This document shows, one piece after another, positions 46,079 to 55,785 of a stretch of DNA of 64,000 nucleotides (position 1 is the first letter of the stretch; each line of letters begins with the position of its first letter). The DNA is from Mycolicibacterium sp. P9-22 (GTDB lineage: Bacteria > Actinomycetota > Actinomycetes > Mycobacteriales > Mycobacteriaceae). The notes below the pieces were generated by a model that ran no database searches, was not told where the DNA came from, and was given only the letters and a program-made list of their open reading frames with translations. The stretch lies in the NCBI RefSeq assembly GCF_008329585.1, contig NZ_NPKP01000002.1, positions 806,001 through 870,000 on the forward strand, read 5' to 3'. Position numbers and translations under genes: made by a program.

Positions 46079-46920
46079 CGCAGCAGGTGCTCTCGAGCGA
46101 ACTGCAGGGACTCGGTCAACAGGGCCTCCCGTTCGGCGGCGTTGCGGGCCCCGGAGGTGGTGACCTCCAGGATGACGTGACCGGTGAAATCGCTCGCGGC
46201 CAGCTGGCGGCACACCTCGGCGGCGGGCTGGGTGCCGCGGCCGGGCACCAGATGCTCGTCGGTGGACGCACCGCTGCCGTCGCACAGGTGCAGATGCGCC
46301 AGGCCCGCACCCATCCGCTGCGCCATCTCCAGCGCATCGGTGCCCGCGGTGGCGCTGTGGGACAGGTCGAGGGTGTAGTGCGCATGCCCGCCGTCGAGCG
46401 GGTCATAGGACGGCGCGAACGCCGAGATCCCGGGCCCGGGCCTGCCGCCGCGCTTACGCATCCGTTCGATCGAGGGTTGTCCGGTTCCCCAGAACCTGTC
46501 CGCGCGGAACGGGAACATGTTCTCCACCGCGACCAGCACATCACTGCCGGCCTCAAGTTCGGCGACCTGCTCGCTGAAGCCCTCGGCGTAGCGCCGCTGC
46601 CAGCGGAACGGCGGATGCACCACCACGGTCTGGGCGCCCAGCTGCTCGGCGGCCCGCACGCTGCGCTCCAGCTTGGCGATCGGGTTCGCGCCCCAGACCC
46701 GCTGTGAGATCAGCAGGCACGGCGCGTGTACGGAGAGCACCGGGATGCCGTAGGTCTGCGACAGGGCCTGGACCGCCTCGATGTCCTGGCTGGCCGGTTC
46801 GGCCCAGACCATCAGCTCGACGCCGTCGTAGCCGAGGCGGGCGGCGTAGTCGAAGGCCGCCTCGGTCCGTAGCGGATACACCGAGGCCGTCGACAGGCCG
46901 ACCTTGATCGCGGGGCGCAC
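46075..46920 (-). CDS. Sugar phosphate isomerase/epimerase (TIM barrel, Rv0498 type)
   Basis: 281 residues of the xylose-isomerase-like AP-endonuclease family 2 fold: GLSTASVYPLRTEAAFDYA, LGYDGVELMVWAEP, VLVAVENMFPF (metal glutamate), YTLDLSHSATAG and GHVILEVTTSG. Metal-binding acidic and histidine residues are present. The substrate is unknown. Part of a ppx-to-proC direction minus-strand run. Confidence 0.82.
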   Translation of the reverse strand: MRPAIKVGLSTASVYPLRTEAAFDYAARLGYDGVELMVWAEPASQDIEAVQALSQTYGIPVLSVHAPCLLISQRVWGANPIAKLERSVRAAEQLGAQTVVVHPPFRWQRRYAEGFSEQVAELEAGSDVLVAVENMFPFRADRFWGTGQPSIERMRKRGGRPGPGISAFAPSYDPLDGGHAHYTLDLSHSATAGTDALEMAQRMGAGLAHLHLCDGSGASTDEHLVPGRGTQPAAEVCRQLAASDFTGHVILEVTTSGARNAAEREALLTESLQFAREHLLR

Positions 46921-47871
46921 TTAGGTGGACTGCAGCAGCGCCAGTGGCCCGAGCGTCACCATGGCGCCCACCGCCACCGCGATCAGGGTGCTCGCGATGT
47001 CCTCGGTCTTGCGCACCACCCGCACACCCACCACCAGGCCCAGGATCACCAGCACCGAGAGCGCCAACGCCACGATGTTGTTCCACTTCCACAGCTGGTC
47101 GAACGCGATGAACAGGCCCGCGCCGAGCGCGACCGCGAGAACGCTCTGCACCACGATCCACACGCCGCGCATGAACGGTGACGGGGCGGCGGGTTCGGTC
47201 AGGTCCAGGGCGGCCAGCGGCTCGTCGACGTCGATGGCCACCTTCTGGGTGTCCGGCAGGTCGCCGTCGTCGAGGTCGATGTGCTCGGGGCCGGGTGTCC
47301 GGCCTCGACGGGCCACGTCGTCGGCGACGGAATCGCCGCCGAACAACGTGTCGGACGGCGACCTCTGGTACGACGGGCGAGCCTTGCTGCCGGCGTCATC
47401 GTCGTCGTCGAGCACCGGGTCGAAGGTCATCTCCTCGGCGCCACCGGCCGGCGCATGCGGGCCGTGCTTCTTGAGGGTGTGCGCGTGGCGGCGCGGGGTG
47501 AACGCCAACGGGGCCGGGTCCACGTCACGCTGCTGCAGGTGCTCGGCGTAGTCGGTCTCGGCCGCGTCGGTCTCGGGCTCGGCGGCGGCCTCTGCCGCTG
47601 CCTCCACCTCGGGTTCGGGCTCCGGTTCGGGTTCGGGTTCTGGTTCCGCCGGGGCGTCTTCGACGACCGGGGTGTCCTCGGCCGTCGGCGGCTCCTCGGC
47701 CTCGATGATCGGGATCTCGCCGGTCAGCTCGGCGACGGTGACCGCATCGGCATTGCCGCGCCGACGCCGGCGTCGGCCGCCCGGCGCCGGGGACCCGATC
47801 GATCCGTTCTTGGCGAGGAGCTCCGCCACCGATATCGGACGGGTCGCTGTGTTGTCGCTCGGTTCTGTCAT
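46921..47871 (-). CDS. Membrane protein with long acidic/Pro-rich N-terminus (Rv0497 type)
   Basis: 316 residues. About 200 N-terminal cytoplasmic residues are disordered and acidic, with an [20 protein letters not shown] run; three or four membrane helices follow ([20 protein letters not shown] and onward). [14 protein letters not shown] near residue 32 is strongly basic. Function unknown. Stop adjoins the isomerase start. Confidence 0.75.
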   Translation of the reverse strand: MTEPSDNTATRPISVAELLAKNGSIGSPAPGGRRRRRRGNADAVTVAELTGEIPIIEAEEPPTAEDTPVVEDAPAEPEPEPEPEPEPEVEAAAEAAAEPETDAAETDYAEHLQQRDVDPAPLAFTPRRHAHTLKKHGPHAPAGGAEEMTFDPVLDDDDDAGSKARPSYQRSPSDTLFGGDSVADDVARRGRTPGPEHIDLDDGDLPDTQKVAIDVDEPLAALDLTEPAAPSPFMRGVWIVVQSVLAVALGAGLFIAFDQLWKWNNIVALALSVLVILGLVVGVRVVRKTEDIASTLIAVAVGAMVTLGPLALLQST

Positions 47872-48857
47872 CGTGTGTTGCCCTTGGGAGTGGCTGGGGT
47901 GGTCTCGACCAGGGCGGTGCCGTCCGCTTCACTGTCGAGTTTCCGCAGAATCAGTCCCTCTCGCAATGCCCAGGGGCAGATCTGTACCGTTTCGACACCC
48001 AGCGCCCGCATGCTCGCCTCAGCTACCAATGCGCCCGCCACGATCTGTGGCGCCCGTTCGGCACTCACCCCTTCCAGCTCTGCTCTGTCGGCCGTTGTCA
48101 TCCTAGAGATGAACGCGATCAGCTGCCGTAGGCCGGCTGCGGTCAAGGTCCGTTTCACCCGCGGCCCGGCACCCGAGGGCGCCGCGCCGGTGAGCCGGGC
48201 CAGCGAACGGAACGTCTTGGAGGTGGCGACCGCCAGATCCGGCGTGCCCGCGTCCTGCATCACCGCGCCCGCCTCGGACAACTCGGTGGCCAGCCAGTCC
48301 CGCAGCATGGCCACCCGGCGACGCCCCGGCGGATCCTCGGACAACCATTCCCTGGTCATCCGGCCGGCGCCGAGCGGCAGCGACATCGCGACCTCCGGCT
48401 CCTCGTCGACACCGCTGGAGAGCTCCAGGGAACCGCCACCGATGTCGATGTTGATGATCCGCCCGGCGCTCCAGCCGTACCAGCGGCGCACCGCCAGGAA
48501 GGTGAGCCGGGATTCGTCGACGCCGCTGAGGACCCGCAACGCGACCCCGGTCTCGGCCTTCACCCGGGCCAGCACCGCCTCGGAGTTCTTGGCATCCCGC
48601 ACCGCAGAGGTCGCAAAGGCCATCATCTCCGCGCATCCCGAACTGCTTGCGATCTTCGCGAATTCATCGACCGTCTCGACCAGCGCATCCGAACCCTTGC
48701 GGGTCAGCTTTCCGCTCGAGTCGATGGCCTCGGCCAGCCGGAGCGCCGCCTTGGTGGAACTCATCGGGGTCGGATGGCCGCCACGGCGCGCATCGACAAC
48801 CAACAAATGCACCGTATTGCTGCCCACATCCAGCACGCCCAATCGCACGCGACCCAC
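47868..48857 (-). CDS. ppx: Exopolyphosphatase/guanosine pentaphosphatase family protein (Ppx1, Rv0496 type)
   Basis: 329 residues, sugar-kinase/Hsp70-like ATPase fold. Phosphate loops [18 protein letters not shown] and [16 protein letters not shown], and [13 protein letters not shown]. Hydrolyses inorganic polyphosphate (M. tuberculosis homologue Rv0496 is a short-chain exopolyphosphatase). GTG at 48857 is 25 bases from the divergent DUF3109 gene. Close to senX3-regX3, consistent with phosphate physiology. Confidence 0.9.
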   Translation of the reverse strand: MGRVRLGVLDVGSNTVHLLVVDARRGGHPTPMSSTKAALRLAEAIDSSGKLTRKGSDALVETVDEFAKIASSSGCAEMMAFATSAVRDAKNSEAVLARVKAETGVALRVLSGVDESRLTFLAVRRWYGWSAGRIINIDIGGGSLELSSGVDEEPEVAMSLPLGAGRMTREWLSEDPPGRRRVAMLRDWLATELSEAGAVMQDAGTPDLAVATSKTFRSLARLTGAAPSGAGPRVKRTLTAAGLRQLIAFISRMTTADRAELEGVSAERAPQIVAGALVAEASMRALGVETVQICPWALREGLILRKLDSEADGTALVETTPATPKGNTR

Positions 48858-48868
48858 GTTAGTGGGTT

Positions 48869-48874
48869 TACCGT
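48869..48874 (+). promoter_or_regulatory. Predicted -10 box (TACCGT) for the DUF3109 gene
   Basis: TACCGT ends 8 bases before the GTG at 48883; compatible with a leaderless transcript in the 25-base divergent gap. Confidence 0.45.
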
Positions 48875-48882
48875 TGACAACT

Positions 48883-49671
48883 GTGGGGACATCACGTGTC
48901 GGCGGTATCGGTGGCGAGGTTGAATTGGACTTTGCCCGGGAGTGGGTGGAGTTCTACGACCCCGACGATCCCAAGCATCTGATCAAAGCCGATATGACGT
49001 GGCTGTTGTCGAGGTGGACCTGTGTGTTCGGTACGCCCGCATGCCAGGGCACCGTCGAAGGCCGTCCCGATGACGGATGCTGCTCACACGGCGCCTTTCT
49101 CTCCGACGACGACGACCGGGCCCTGCTCGACGACGCGGTGAAGACGCTCACCGACGAGGACTGGCAGTTCCGCTCCAAGGGGCTGGGCCGCAAGGGCTAC
49201 CTGGAGCAGGACGAGTACGACGGCAAGCCCAATCTGCGCACCCGGAAATACAAGGGCGCCTGCATCTTCCAGAACCGGCCCGGTTTCGCGGGCGGTATCG
49301 GATGCGCGTTGCACTCCAAGGCCCTCAAGCTGGGGGTCGAGCCACTGACCATGAAACCCGAGGTCTGCTGGCAGCTGCCGGTGCGCCGCACCCAGGACTG
49401 GGTGACCCGCCCGGACGGTTCCGATGTGCTCCAGACCGTCATCACCGAGTACGACCGTCGCGGCTGGGGCGAAGGCGGCCTGGACCTGCACTGGTACTGC
49501 ACTGGCGACCCGGCCGCACATGTGGGCGAACGGCCGGTCTGGGAGTCCTACCGGCCCGAGCTCATCGCACTACTCGGGGACAAGGCCTACGCCGAGCTGG
49601 CCGCCATGTGCAAGCGCCGCGGCCAGCTCGGCCTGATCGCCGTGCACCCGGCCACCCGCGCCGCGCAGTAG
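48883..49671 (+). CDS. DUF3109-family cysteine-rich protein (Rv0495c type)
   Basis: 262 residues. Conserved cysteines occur in [52 protein letters not shown] and LHWYCTGD, suggesting a metal or Fe-S site. Function is unknown although the gene is conserved through mycobacteria. GTG 48883 is the likely start; a TTG three codons upstream is possible. Convergent with regX3 (2-base gap). Confidence 0.8.
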   Translation: MGTSRVGGIGGEVELDFAREWVEFYDPDDPKHLIKADMTWLLSRWTCVFGTPACQGTVEGRPDDGCCSHGAFLSDDDDRALLDDAVKTLTDEDWQFRSKGLGRKGYLEQDEYDGKPNLRTRKYKGACIFQNRPGFAGGIGCALHSKALKLGVEPLTMKPEVCWQLPVRRTQDWVTRPDGSDVLQTVITEYDRRGWGEGGLDLHWYCTGDPAAHVGERPVWESYRPELIALLGDKAYAELAAMCKRRGQLGLIAVHPATRAAQ

Positions 49672-49673
49672 CG

Positions 49674-50360
49674 TCAGCCCTCCAGCTTGTAACCCAGCCC
49701 GCGCACCGTCACCAGGTGCACGGGACTGGCCGGATCCGCCTCGATCTTCGACCGCAGCCGCTTGACGTGAACATCGAGGGTCTTGGTGTCCCCGACATAG
49801 TCCGCGCCCCACACCCGATCGATCAACTGGCCGCGGGTCAGCACCCTGCCGCTGTTACGCATCAGGTACTCCAGCAGGTCGAACTCCTTGAGCGGCAAGG
49901 TGATCGGTTCACCGTTGACGCTCACCACATGGCGCTCCACATCCATCCGCACCGGGCCGGCCTCCAGCACGCCGTCCCCGATACCGACATCCTCGTTGTC
50001 GGCGCCGCGCCGTAGCACCGCCCGGATCCGGGCGATCAGCTCCCGCGCCGAGTACGGCTTGGTGACATAGTCGTCGGCGCCGAGTTCCAGCCCGACCACC
50101 TTGTCGATCTCACTGTCACGGGCGGTCACCATGATGACCGGCACGCTGGAGCGCGACCGCAATTGCTTGCAGACGTCGGTTCCGCTCATCCCGGGCAGCA
50201 TCAGATCCAGCAGCACGATATCGGCGCCCGCCCGCTCGAATTCGGCCAGCGCGGACGGGCCGTCCCCGACGACGGTGGCCTCGAACCCCTCCTTGCGCAG
50301 CAGGAAAGCCAGTGGGTCGGCCAGAGATTCCTCGTCCTCAACGATCAGCACACTCGTCAT
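49674..50360 (-). CDS. regX3: Response regulator RegX3
   Basis: 228 residues, PhoB-type. Receiver with acidic pair VEDEES, phosphoacceptor in IVLLDLMLPGMSG, lysine in DDYVTKPYSAREL; winged helix with LPLKEFDLLEYLMRNSGRVL and TLDVHVKRLRSKIE. Activates phosphate-starvation genes with SenX3. Only 18 bases separate it from senX3; the repeat array found there in M. tuberculosis is absent. Confidence 0.95.
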   Translation of the reverse strand: MTSVLIVEDEESLADPLAFLLRKEGFEATVVGDGPSALAEFERAGADIVLLDLMLPGMSGTDVCKQLRSRSSVPVIMVTARDSEIDKVVGLELGADDYVTKPYSARELIARIRAVLRRGADNEDVGIGDGVLEAGPVRMDVERHVVSVNGEPITLPLKEFDLLEYLMRNSGRVLTRGQLIDRVWGADYVGDTKTLDVHVKRLRSKIEADPASPVHLVTVRGLGYKLEG

Positions 50361-50378
50361 GGGTGGGTTGGTCCTCTC

Positions 50379-51551
50379 TTAGTCATCATCAACCGATCGG
50401 TCGTCATGAATGGCCGGTATGGCGAGGGTGAACGTCGAGCCGGTGCCCGGCTGACTCCATAACCGGATGGATCCGTTGTGATTGGCGGCAACGTGTTTGA
50501 CGATGGCCAGACCCAGCCCGGTACCGCCGGTGGCACGCGAGCGGGCCTTGTCCACCCGGAAGAATCGCTCGAACACCCGCTCCTGATCGGCCCGCGCGAT
50601 GCCGATACCGCGGTCGGTCACCGCGATCTCGATATCGTTGCCGCGGCGACGACGGCTGATCGACACCGCGGACCCGTCCGGTGAGTACGCGATGGCGTTG
50701 GACACCAGGTTCGCGATGGCGGTCACGAGCAGCCGCTCGTCGCCGAGCACCCGGTAGCCGGTCGGGGCGTCGGTGGTGATGGCGATATCGGCGTTGTCGG
50801 CGGCCACCTTGTAGCGCGACAGTGCCTCGGCGACCACGGTGTCGACATCGACACTGTCCAGGTTGGGCAGTGGTTCGGCGCCTTGGAGCCGGGACAGCTC
50901 GATCAGTTCGCCCACCATGCTGGCCAGCCGGTTCGATTCGACGACCATCTTCTCGCCGAACCGGCGGACGTTGTCGGGGTCATCGGTGGAGGCGAGCAGC
51001 GCCTCGGCCAGCACGCCCATGGCGCCGACCGGCGTCTTCAACTCGTGGCTGACATTGGCCACGAAATCGCGGCGGGTTGCTTCCATCCGCGCCTGCTCGG
51101 ACTGATCGCCGACGAACACGACCGCGAACTGGTGGTCCTCCTCGACCAGCAGCCGCACGTGACCGCGCACCGACAGCCCCGAGCGGCCCGACTTCTGCCT
51201 CTTGCGCGGCGAAAGGTCGATATCGACGTCGGCACCGGTGGACAGGCAGCGCTGCACCGCCTGCCAGGCGCGATCGTCGAGCAGCCGGTCCCGCACCAGA
51301 CCCAGCGAGGCGGCCTGATCGTTCATGTAGACCACGTCGCGGAATGCGTCGACCACCACGATCCCCATCGGCGACATGGCCGCGATGTGGCTGAGCATCT
51401 GGGAGATCGTGATCCCGCGGCCCTGTTCGGCCAGCCGGCGTGCCCGGCGTTCAGCAAGTCGCGAGGACACGACCATCCCCGCTGCCACGCCGCCCCCCAG
51501 CGCAAGCAATGCCAGCGCTGCCGCCAACAGCAACGCGGAACCGACACTCAC
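50379..51551 (-). CDS. senX3: Sensor histidine kinase SenX3
   Basis: 390 residues. Two N-terminal hydrophobic spans are hard to separate ([20 protein letters not shown]), then a PAS-like domain ([20 protein letters not shown]), H-box [18 protein letters not shown]-box [13 protein letters not shown], and G-boxes DRGIGIA and [12 protein letters not shown]. Senses phosphate status with PhoU. Its leader holds GTTCACC-type boxes. Confidence 0.95.
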   Translation of the reverse strand: MSVGSALLLAAALALLALGGGVAAGMVVSSRLAERRARRLAEQGRGITISQMLSHIAAMSPMGIVVVDAFRDVVYMNDQAASLGLVRDRLLDDRAWQAVQRCLSTGADVDIDLSPRKRQKSGRSGLSVRGHVRLLVEEDHQFAVVFVGDQSEQARMEATRRDFVANVSHELKTPVGAMGVLAEALLASTDDPDNVRRFGEKMVVESNRLASMVGELIELSRLQGAEPLPNLDSVDVDTVVAEALSRYKVAADNADIAITTDAPTGYRVLGDERLLVTAIANLVSNAIAYSPDGSAVSISRRRRGNDIEIAVTDRGIGIARADQERVFERFFRVDKARSRATGGTGLGLAIVKHVAANHNGSIRLWSQPGTGSTFTLAIPAIHDDRSVDDD

Positions 51552-51570
51552 GCGAAAAGCGTACGCATCG

Positions 51571-51664
51571 GGTGAACGTCATCCCAGCAGCGTGCGGCCA
51601 AACCGGGACAAGTCACACGTACAAAGACAGGAGTTCGGTCACCGTTTACTTGCGTTCACCCGCC
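51571..51664. promoter_or_regulatory. PHO-box-like sites upstream of senX3
   Basis: GGTGAAC at 51571-51577 and GTTCACCCGCC at 51654-51664 (with a degenerate second half GTTTGTTTACT right after) resemble the GTTCACC direct-repeat units recognised by actinobacterial PhoP/RegX3-type regulators. The 119-base gap has no other gene. Confidence 0.5.
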
Positions 51665-51670
51665 GTTTGT

Positions 51671-52411
51671 TTACTTGGCGCCCTGAGCAGCGACTGCTGC
51701 GGCTCCGGCGGCGGCGGCCTCCGGGTCCAGGTACCGGCCACCGGCCACCAGCGGCGTGAGGTTCTCGTCCAGCTCGTAGAGCAGCGGGATCCCGGTCGGG
51801 ATGTTCAGGCCGACGACGTCGTCGTCCGACATGCCGTCCAGGTACTTCACCAGGGCGCGCAGTGAATTGCCGTGCGCGGCGATGAGCACCGTCTTGCCGG
51901 CCTTGAGATCGGGAACGATGCTCTGCTCGAAATAGGGCACGAACCGGGCCACCACGTCGGCGAGGCATTCGGTCAGCGGTCCGCCGCCGATATCGGCGTA
52001 GCGCGGATCGGTGTCCTGGCTGAACTCGCTGCCCTTCTCGATGGGCGGCGGCGGGGTGTCATAGCTGCGGCGCCACGCCATGAACTGTTCGTCACCGTAC
52101 TTCTGCTTGGTGGCGGCCTTGTCCAGACCCTGCAGCGCACCGTAATGACGTTCGTTGAGGCGCCAGTCCCGGTGCACCGGGATCCACAGCCGGTCGGCGG
52201 CCTCCAGTGCGAGGTTGGCGGTGACGATCGCCCGGCGCAGCAGCGAGGTGTACAGCACATCGGGCAGCACGCCCTGATCGACGAGCAGCTCGCCACCGCG
52301 TATCGCCTGAGCCCGGCCCTTGTCGGTGAGGTCGACATCGACCCAACCGGTGAACAGGTTCTTCTCGTTCCACGTGCTCTCGCCGTGACGCAGCAGGATC
52401 AGATTCGCCAT
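51671..52411 (-). CDS. gpmA: 2,3-bisphosphoglycerate-dependent phosphoglycerate mutase
   Basis: 246 residues. Phosphohistidine in [20 protein letters not shown], second histidine in [17 protein letters not shown], and [14 protein letters not shown]. Glycolytic interconversion of 3- and 2-phosphoglycerate. ATG at 52411 begins [10 protein letters not shown]; an ATG 9 bases upstream is possible. Downstream of the YbjN gene. Confidence 0.95.
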   Translation of the reverse strand: MANLILLRHGESTWNEKNLFTGWVDVDLTDKGRAQAIRGGELLVDQGVLPDVLYTSLLRRAIVTANLALEAADRLWIPVHRDWRLNERHYGALQGLDKAATKQKYGDEQFMAWRRSYDTPPPPIEKGSEFSQDTDPRYADIGGGPLTECLADVVARFVPYFEQSIVPDLKAGKTVLIAAHGNSLRALVKYLDGMSDDDVVGLNIPTGIPLLYELDENLTPLVAGGRYLDPEAAAAGAAAVAAQGAK

Positions 52412-52434
52412 GGCTGGCATTCTGTCACGACAGC

Positions 52435-52935
52435 TCAGTCTTCGATGAGATGCTCGAACGCCGCCAGGTTCTTCAGCGACTCACCGCGGGCCACCCGCCA
52501 CTCCCACTCCTTCTGGATGGAAGTGCGAAAGCCCAACTCCAGCAACGTGTTGAAGTCGGAGTCGACGGCTTCGAGCACCTGCCCGAGTATCCGGTCGATC
52601 TCGTCGGCGTCGACCGAACCGTTGGCCATCCAGCCGACCAGGTAGATGTCGCCGAGATTGTCCAGCGTGTAGGCCACCCCGTAGAGCCTGCGGTTACGCT
52701 TGAGCAGGAACTTGTAGACGGCTTCGAAGTTCTCATCGGGCCGGCGGCAGACGAAGGCCTCCACCCGTACCGAGTGTTCTCCGATGCTCAGGATGGTGTT
52801 GGTCTTGAGCCTGCGCTCACCCGGTAGTGCCACCACGATTCCCGGCAGTCCACCGTGGGCGCCCTTGTGGTGCTCGTACTCGAGTTCGTTGGCCTGCAAC
52901 GTCTTCTCGATGACCGCTTGAACCGTGCCGGTCAC
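52435..52935 (-). CDS. YbjN-domain protein (Rv0487 type)
   Basis: 166 residues, type III secretion chaperone-like YbjN fold: [20 protein letters not shown] and [20 protein letters not shown]. Function unknown. GTG at 52935 overlaps the mshA stop by 4 bases, so it travels with mycothiol synthesis. Confidence 0.82.
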   Translation of the reverse strand: MTGTVQAVIEKTLQANELEYEHHKGAHGGLPGIVVALPGERRLKTNTILSIGEHSVRVEAFVCRRPDENFEAVYKFLLKRNRRLYGVAYTLDNLGDIYLVGWMANGSVDADEIDRILGQVLEAVDSDFNTLLELGFRTSIQKEWEWRVARGESLKNLAAFEHLIED

Positions 52936-54254
52936 GCCCGCACCCCCCTGCGCAGCGCGAACCGCCTGCCGTTGCGCCGCCCGGTCGGTTCGCGGCGCGG
53001 ATGCCGGGCGCGGTAATCGGTGATGGCGTGGGTGTAGCTGTCCAGCAGCGCATCCACGGTGTGCGCCCAGGAAAACGTGGCGGCATGCGCCACCGCGGCG
53101 GCACTCATCGTTTCCGGGCCGCGCTCGAACAGCGCGCCGATCGCCTCCGACCAGTCCCCGGCGTCATGCCCGTCGACCAGGGTGCCGCTGACCCCGTCGC
53201 GCACGGCGACCGGCAGACCACCGACCGACGCGGCCACCACCGGGGTGCCGCAGGCCTGCGCCTCGACGGCGACCAGGCCGAAGGATTCCGAATAGCTGGG
53301 CACGGCGACGATATCGGCGGCGCGGTAGACGTTCACCAGTTCTTCGCGGGACTGCGGCGGCAGGAAGCTCACCCGCGCGGTGATACCCAGTTCATCGGCC
53401 AGCCGAACCAGCGAATCCGGTGCGGCCAGCCCGCTGCCCGAGGGCCCACCGGCGATCACCACCCGGACGTCGGGCAGCTTGGCCACCGCACGCAGTAGTA
53501 CATCGGGAGCCTTCAGCGGCTGGATACGCCCGATGAAGGCGACCACCTGCTCGTGCGGGGCCAGGCCCAGCGCGGCTCGCGCGTCCCGCTTGGAGCCCGG
53601 CGTGAAGACCTGCAGGTCCACCCCGGGGTGCACCACGTCGATTCTGCCGCGTTCCGCGTGGTGCAGCGAAACCAGTTGCTGCGCTTCGAGTTCGGTGTTC
53701 ACGATGAGCCGGTCGGCCTCATCGACCACTTGCTGCTCGCCGACCGAGCGCAGCGCGGGCTCCGGGGCGTCACCCTCGGCGAGTGCGGCATTCTTCACCG
53801 CGGCGAGGGTGTGCGCGGTGTGTACCAGCGGCACCGCCCAGCGGTCGGCGGCCAGCCAGCCGACCTGACCCGAGAGCCAGTAATGCGAGTGCACGATGTC
53901 GTAGTAGCCGGGTTCATGAGTGGCCTCGGCGCGCAGGACGCCCGCGGTGAACGCGCACAGCTGGGTGGGCAGATCGTGCTTGTCGAGTCCTTCGAAGGGG
54001 CCTGCCACCACATTGCGCACCAACACCCCCGGCGCCACCTGGACCAGCGGGGGGTCCGCCGACGAGGTGGCCCGGGTGAAGATCTCCACCTCGACACCGC
54101 GGCGCGCCAGTTCCAGCGCCGTCTGCAGCACGTAGACGTTCATACCGCCGGCATCGCCGGTTCCGGGCTGGGCCAGTGGCGAGGTGTGCACCGAGAGCAC
54201 CGCAACGCGACGGGCGGTGTCCTTCAGTCCGGGCGTTTCGGGGACGGCGCGCAC
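52932..54254 (-). CDS. mshA: D-inositol-3-phosphate glycosyltransferase MshA
   Basis: 440 residues, GT4 (GT-B fold). The donor/acceptor motif [20 protein letters not shown] and C-terminal [21 protein letters not shown] are diagnostic. It transfers GlcNAc to inositol-3-phosphate, the first step of mycothiol (AcCys-GlcN-Ins) synthesis. It follows the ROK-family gene by 24 bases; that operon is preceded by a polycysteine leader peptide, which would tie mycothiol synthesis to cysteine supply. Confidence 0.96.
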   Translation of the reverse strand: MRAVPETPGLKDTARRVAVLSVHTSPLAQPGTGDAGGMNVYVLQTALELARRGVEVEIFTRATSSADPPLVQVAPGVLVRNVVAGPFEGLDKHDLPTQLCAFTAGVLRAEATHEPGYYDIVHSHYWLSGQVGWLAADRWAVPLVHTAHTLAAVKNAALAEGDAPEPALRSVGEQQVVDEADRLIVNTELEAQQLVSLHHAERGRIDVVHPGVDLQVFTPGSKRDARAALGLAPHEQVVAFIGRIQPLKAPDVLLRAVAKLPDVRVVIAGGPSGSGLAAPDSLVRLADELGITARVSFLPPQSREELVNVYRAADIVAVPSYSESFGLVAVEAQACGTPVVAASVGGLPVAVRDGVSGTLVDGHDAGDWSEAIGALFERGPETMSAAAVAHAATFSWAHTVDALLDSYTHAITDYRARHPRREPTGRRNGRRFALRRGVRA

Positions 54255-54278
54255 ATGCTCATGTCTACACCTGCCCGG

Positions 54279-55559
54279 TCAGGATGCGCCGAGCACACCC
54301 GCTTCGCCGCGGCGCAGCTGCGCGCGGCGCATGGCGCCGATCGGGTCGGCGTAGAGCCCACCGAGCGACACCACGCCCGCGCCGGCTTCCTGCACGCGGT
54401 TTCCGAAAGCGGTCACCCGGATATCGCGGGATCCCAGCACGGTCCGTGCCGCGAATGCGCGTTCGACCAGCTCCATACCCTCGGGGTACTCGGTGAAGGC
54501 CTGACCACCGACCACCAGGTCGTCGGGGTTGAGCATGTCGCGCAGCAGCGCCACGGCCTCACCGAGCACCCTGGCTCGTTCGGCCAACAGCTCGCGGGCG
54601 CCCTCGTGGCCGCCACGGGCCGCGCGCAGCACCGCGGCCAACGTCGACGCCGGGCCTTCGGACGGCACAATGCGCAGGGCGCGGGCCGCGGTCAGCACCG
54701 CTTCATCACTGACTGTCGACTCCAGTTTGCCTGTACCGCCGAGCAATTCGGAGTTCACCGGCAGTGCGGCGATGGTGCCCGGACCGCTGGACGGTGAGTG
54801 CACACGGCCACCGATGGACAGTGCGTAGCCGACGGTCTCGCGGGCGTAGACATAGAGGCTGGTGCCGGCCTGCGCGCTGGGACGACGCACCCCGAGCAAG
54901 AGTTCGGCGCCGGCCATGGCATCGACATGCGAGGCCACCGACACCGGCAGCCCGAGCGCCTCGGCCAGCACCGGACCGACCGGCGCTTCCGTCCAGCCCA
55001 GCCGGGCATGGTCCAGATATCCGGAGGTGCTGTCCACGACACCACCGGCGGCGACGCCCACCCACAGCGGGCGGCGACGGTGCCAGCGGCTCAGGTAGCG
55101 ACGGGCGCTGCCGGCCAGTGACGCCAGCGCGGCACTCTGCGCACCGCGCGGGGTCGGGGTCTCGACGACGTCGAGGGTGCGGCCGAACAGATCGGTGGCC
55201 ACGATGCTGGTGGTCTTGGCGCCGATGTGCAGGCCCAGAGTCAGGAACGGCTCGTGGTTGACCTCCACCGGGACACGGGGCCGACCGATGGCGCCGGACA
55301 CCGCGAGGTCGGCGCGCTCGCGCAGCACCCCGGCGTCGAGCAGGGCGGTGACCTGGCGGTTCACCGTGGCGATGCTCAGTCCGGTGACGCGGGCGATGGC
55401 ATCGCGGGCGATCGGACCGCGCTGGCGGGCGGCCCCGAACACCGATGCGGCGGCCGCGTCGGCGACCTTCAGTGACGGCGCGACGATGTGGTGACGGGAC
55501 AACAGGGCCCGCTTGGCATGCGCGGCGGGCGTCTGGCGAACGGTGGTGGCGGTGCTCAC
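54279..55559 (-). CDS. ROK-family transcriptional regulator (Rv0485 type), kinase site degenerate
   Basis: 426 residues. An N-terminal winged helix (IARDAIARVTGLSIATVNRQVTALL) is followed by a ROK/hexokinase-like domain. The phosphate-1 motif normally DxGGT reads LGLHIGAKTTS, the ExGH catalytic motif is missing, and there is no CxCGxxGC zinc loop, so it is a non-kinase sensor. GTG at 55559 is set by an AGAGGA ribosome site 7 bases upstream; that site can be closed by a leader hairpin. It is in front of mshA. Confidence 0.88.
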   Translation of the reverse strand: MSTATTVRQTPAAHAKRALLSRHHIVAPSLKVADAAAASVFGAARQRGPIARDAIARVTGLSIATVNRQVTALLDAGVLRERADLAVSGAIGRPRVPVEVNHEPFLTLGLHIGAKTTSIVATDLFGRTLDVVETPTPRGAQSAALASLAGSARRYLSRWHRRRPLWVGVAAGGVVDSTSGYLDHARLGWTEAPVGPVLAEALGLPVSVASHVDAMAGAELLLGVRRPSAQAGTSLYVYARETVGYALSIGGRVHSPSSGPGTIAALPVNSELLGGTGKLESTVSDEAVLTAARALRIVPSEGPASTLAAVLRAARGGHEGARELLAERARVLGEAVALLRDMLNPDDLVVGGQAFTEYPEGMELVERAFAARTVLGSRDIRVTAFGNRVQEAGAGVVSLGGLYADPIGAMRRAQLRRGEAGVLGAS

Positions 55560-55564
55560 GATGG

Positions 55565-55634
55565 GGTCCTCTGGTCTGAGTCGGGTGGGGTGGGCTTCTG
55601 CCACACCGGCGACTCAGCGGGACCTAGATGGTCC
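55565..55634 (-). promoter_or_regulatory. Two mutually exclusive RNA hairpins between the polycysteine ORF and the ROK gene
   Basis: In the minus-strand RNA, hairpin A pairs GGACC (55634-55630) with GGUCC (55624-55620) around AUCUA. Hairpin B pairs CUGAGUC (55617-55611) with GACUCAG (55582-55576), with an inner GGUG/U-bulge/GGC-AGAA-GCCCACC stem; its outer extension pairs the same GGUCC with GGACC (55569-55565), which overlaps the AGAGGA ribosome site of the ROK gene. A and the outer part of B cannot form together. This is the layout of an attenuator acting on translation. Confidence 0.65.
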
Positions 55635-55640
55635 TCGGGG

Positions 55641-55718
55641 TCAGCAGGGCGCGGCGGGTGCGCAACAACAACACGCACACCGCGCGGCGAGAACGCTCGC
55701 CTGACTGATCAAGAACAC
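55641..55718 (-). CDS. Leaderless polycysteine leader peptide
   Basis: 25 codons starting GTG at 55718 and ending TGA at 55641: MFLISQASVLAARCACCCCA then PAAPC. Six cysteines, four of them consecutive (UGU UGU UGU UGC). TAAGTT (55730-55725) ends 6 bases before the GTG, so the mRNA should be leaderless. Leaderless polycysteine small ORFs that attenuate downstream genes in response to cysteine have been described in M. smegmatis upstream of sulfur genes; this copy precedes the ROK-mshA operon. Translation and function are inferred. Confidence 0.8.
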   Translation of the reverse strand: MFLISQASVLAARCACCCCAPAAPC

Positions 55719-55724
55719 GCCGTC

Positions 55725-55730
55725 AACTTA
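55725..55730 (-). promoter_or_regulatory. Predicted -10 box (TAAGTT) of the polycysteine ORF / ROK-mshA operon
   Basis: TAAGTT on the minus strand, 6 bases before the GTG at 55718. No good -35 is visible. Confidence 0.6.
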
Positions 55731-55772
55731 GCACGACTATCAGCGCTCGCGCGAAGGACAGCGACCCCGGCC

Positions 55773-55778
55773 TAGGCT
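55773..55778 (+). promoter_or_regulatory. Predicted -10 box (TAGGCT) for the SDR gene
   Basis: TAGGCT ends 7 bases before the ATG at 55786, predicting a leaderless mRNA, divergent from the polycysteine leader. Confidence 0.5.
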
Positions 55779-55785
55779 TGTCGCC

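Noticed and set aside
47281..48882. Long plus-strand frame running into the DUF3109 gene
   Set aside because: It is antisense to ppx and the Rv0497-type gene; real similarity begins only after the GTG at 48883.
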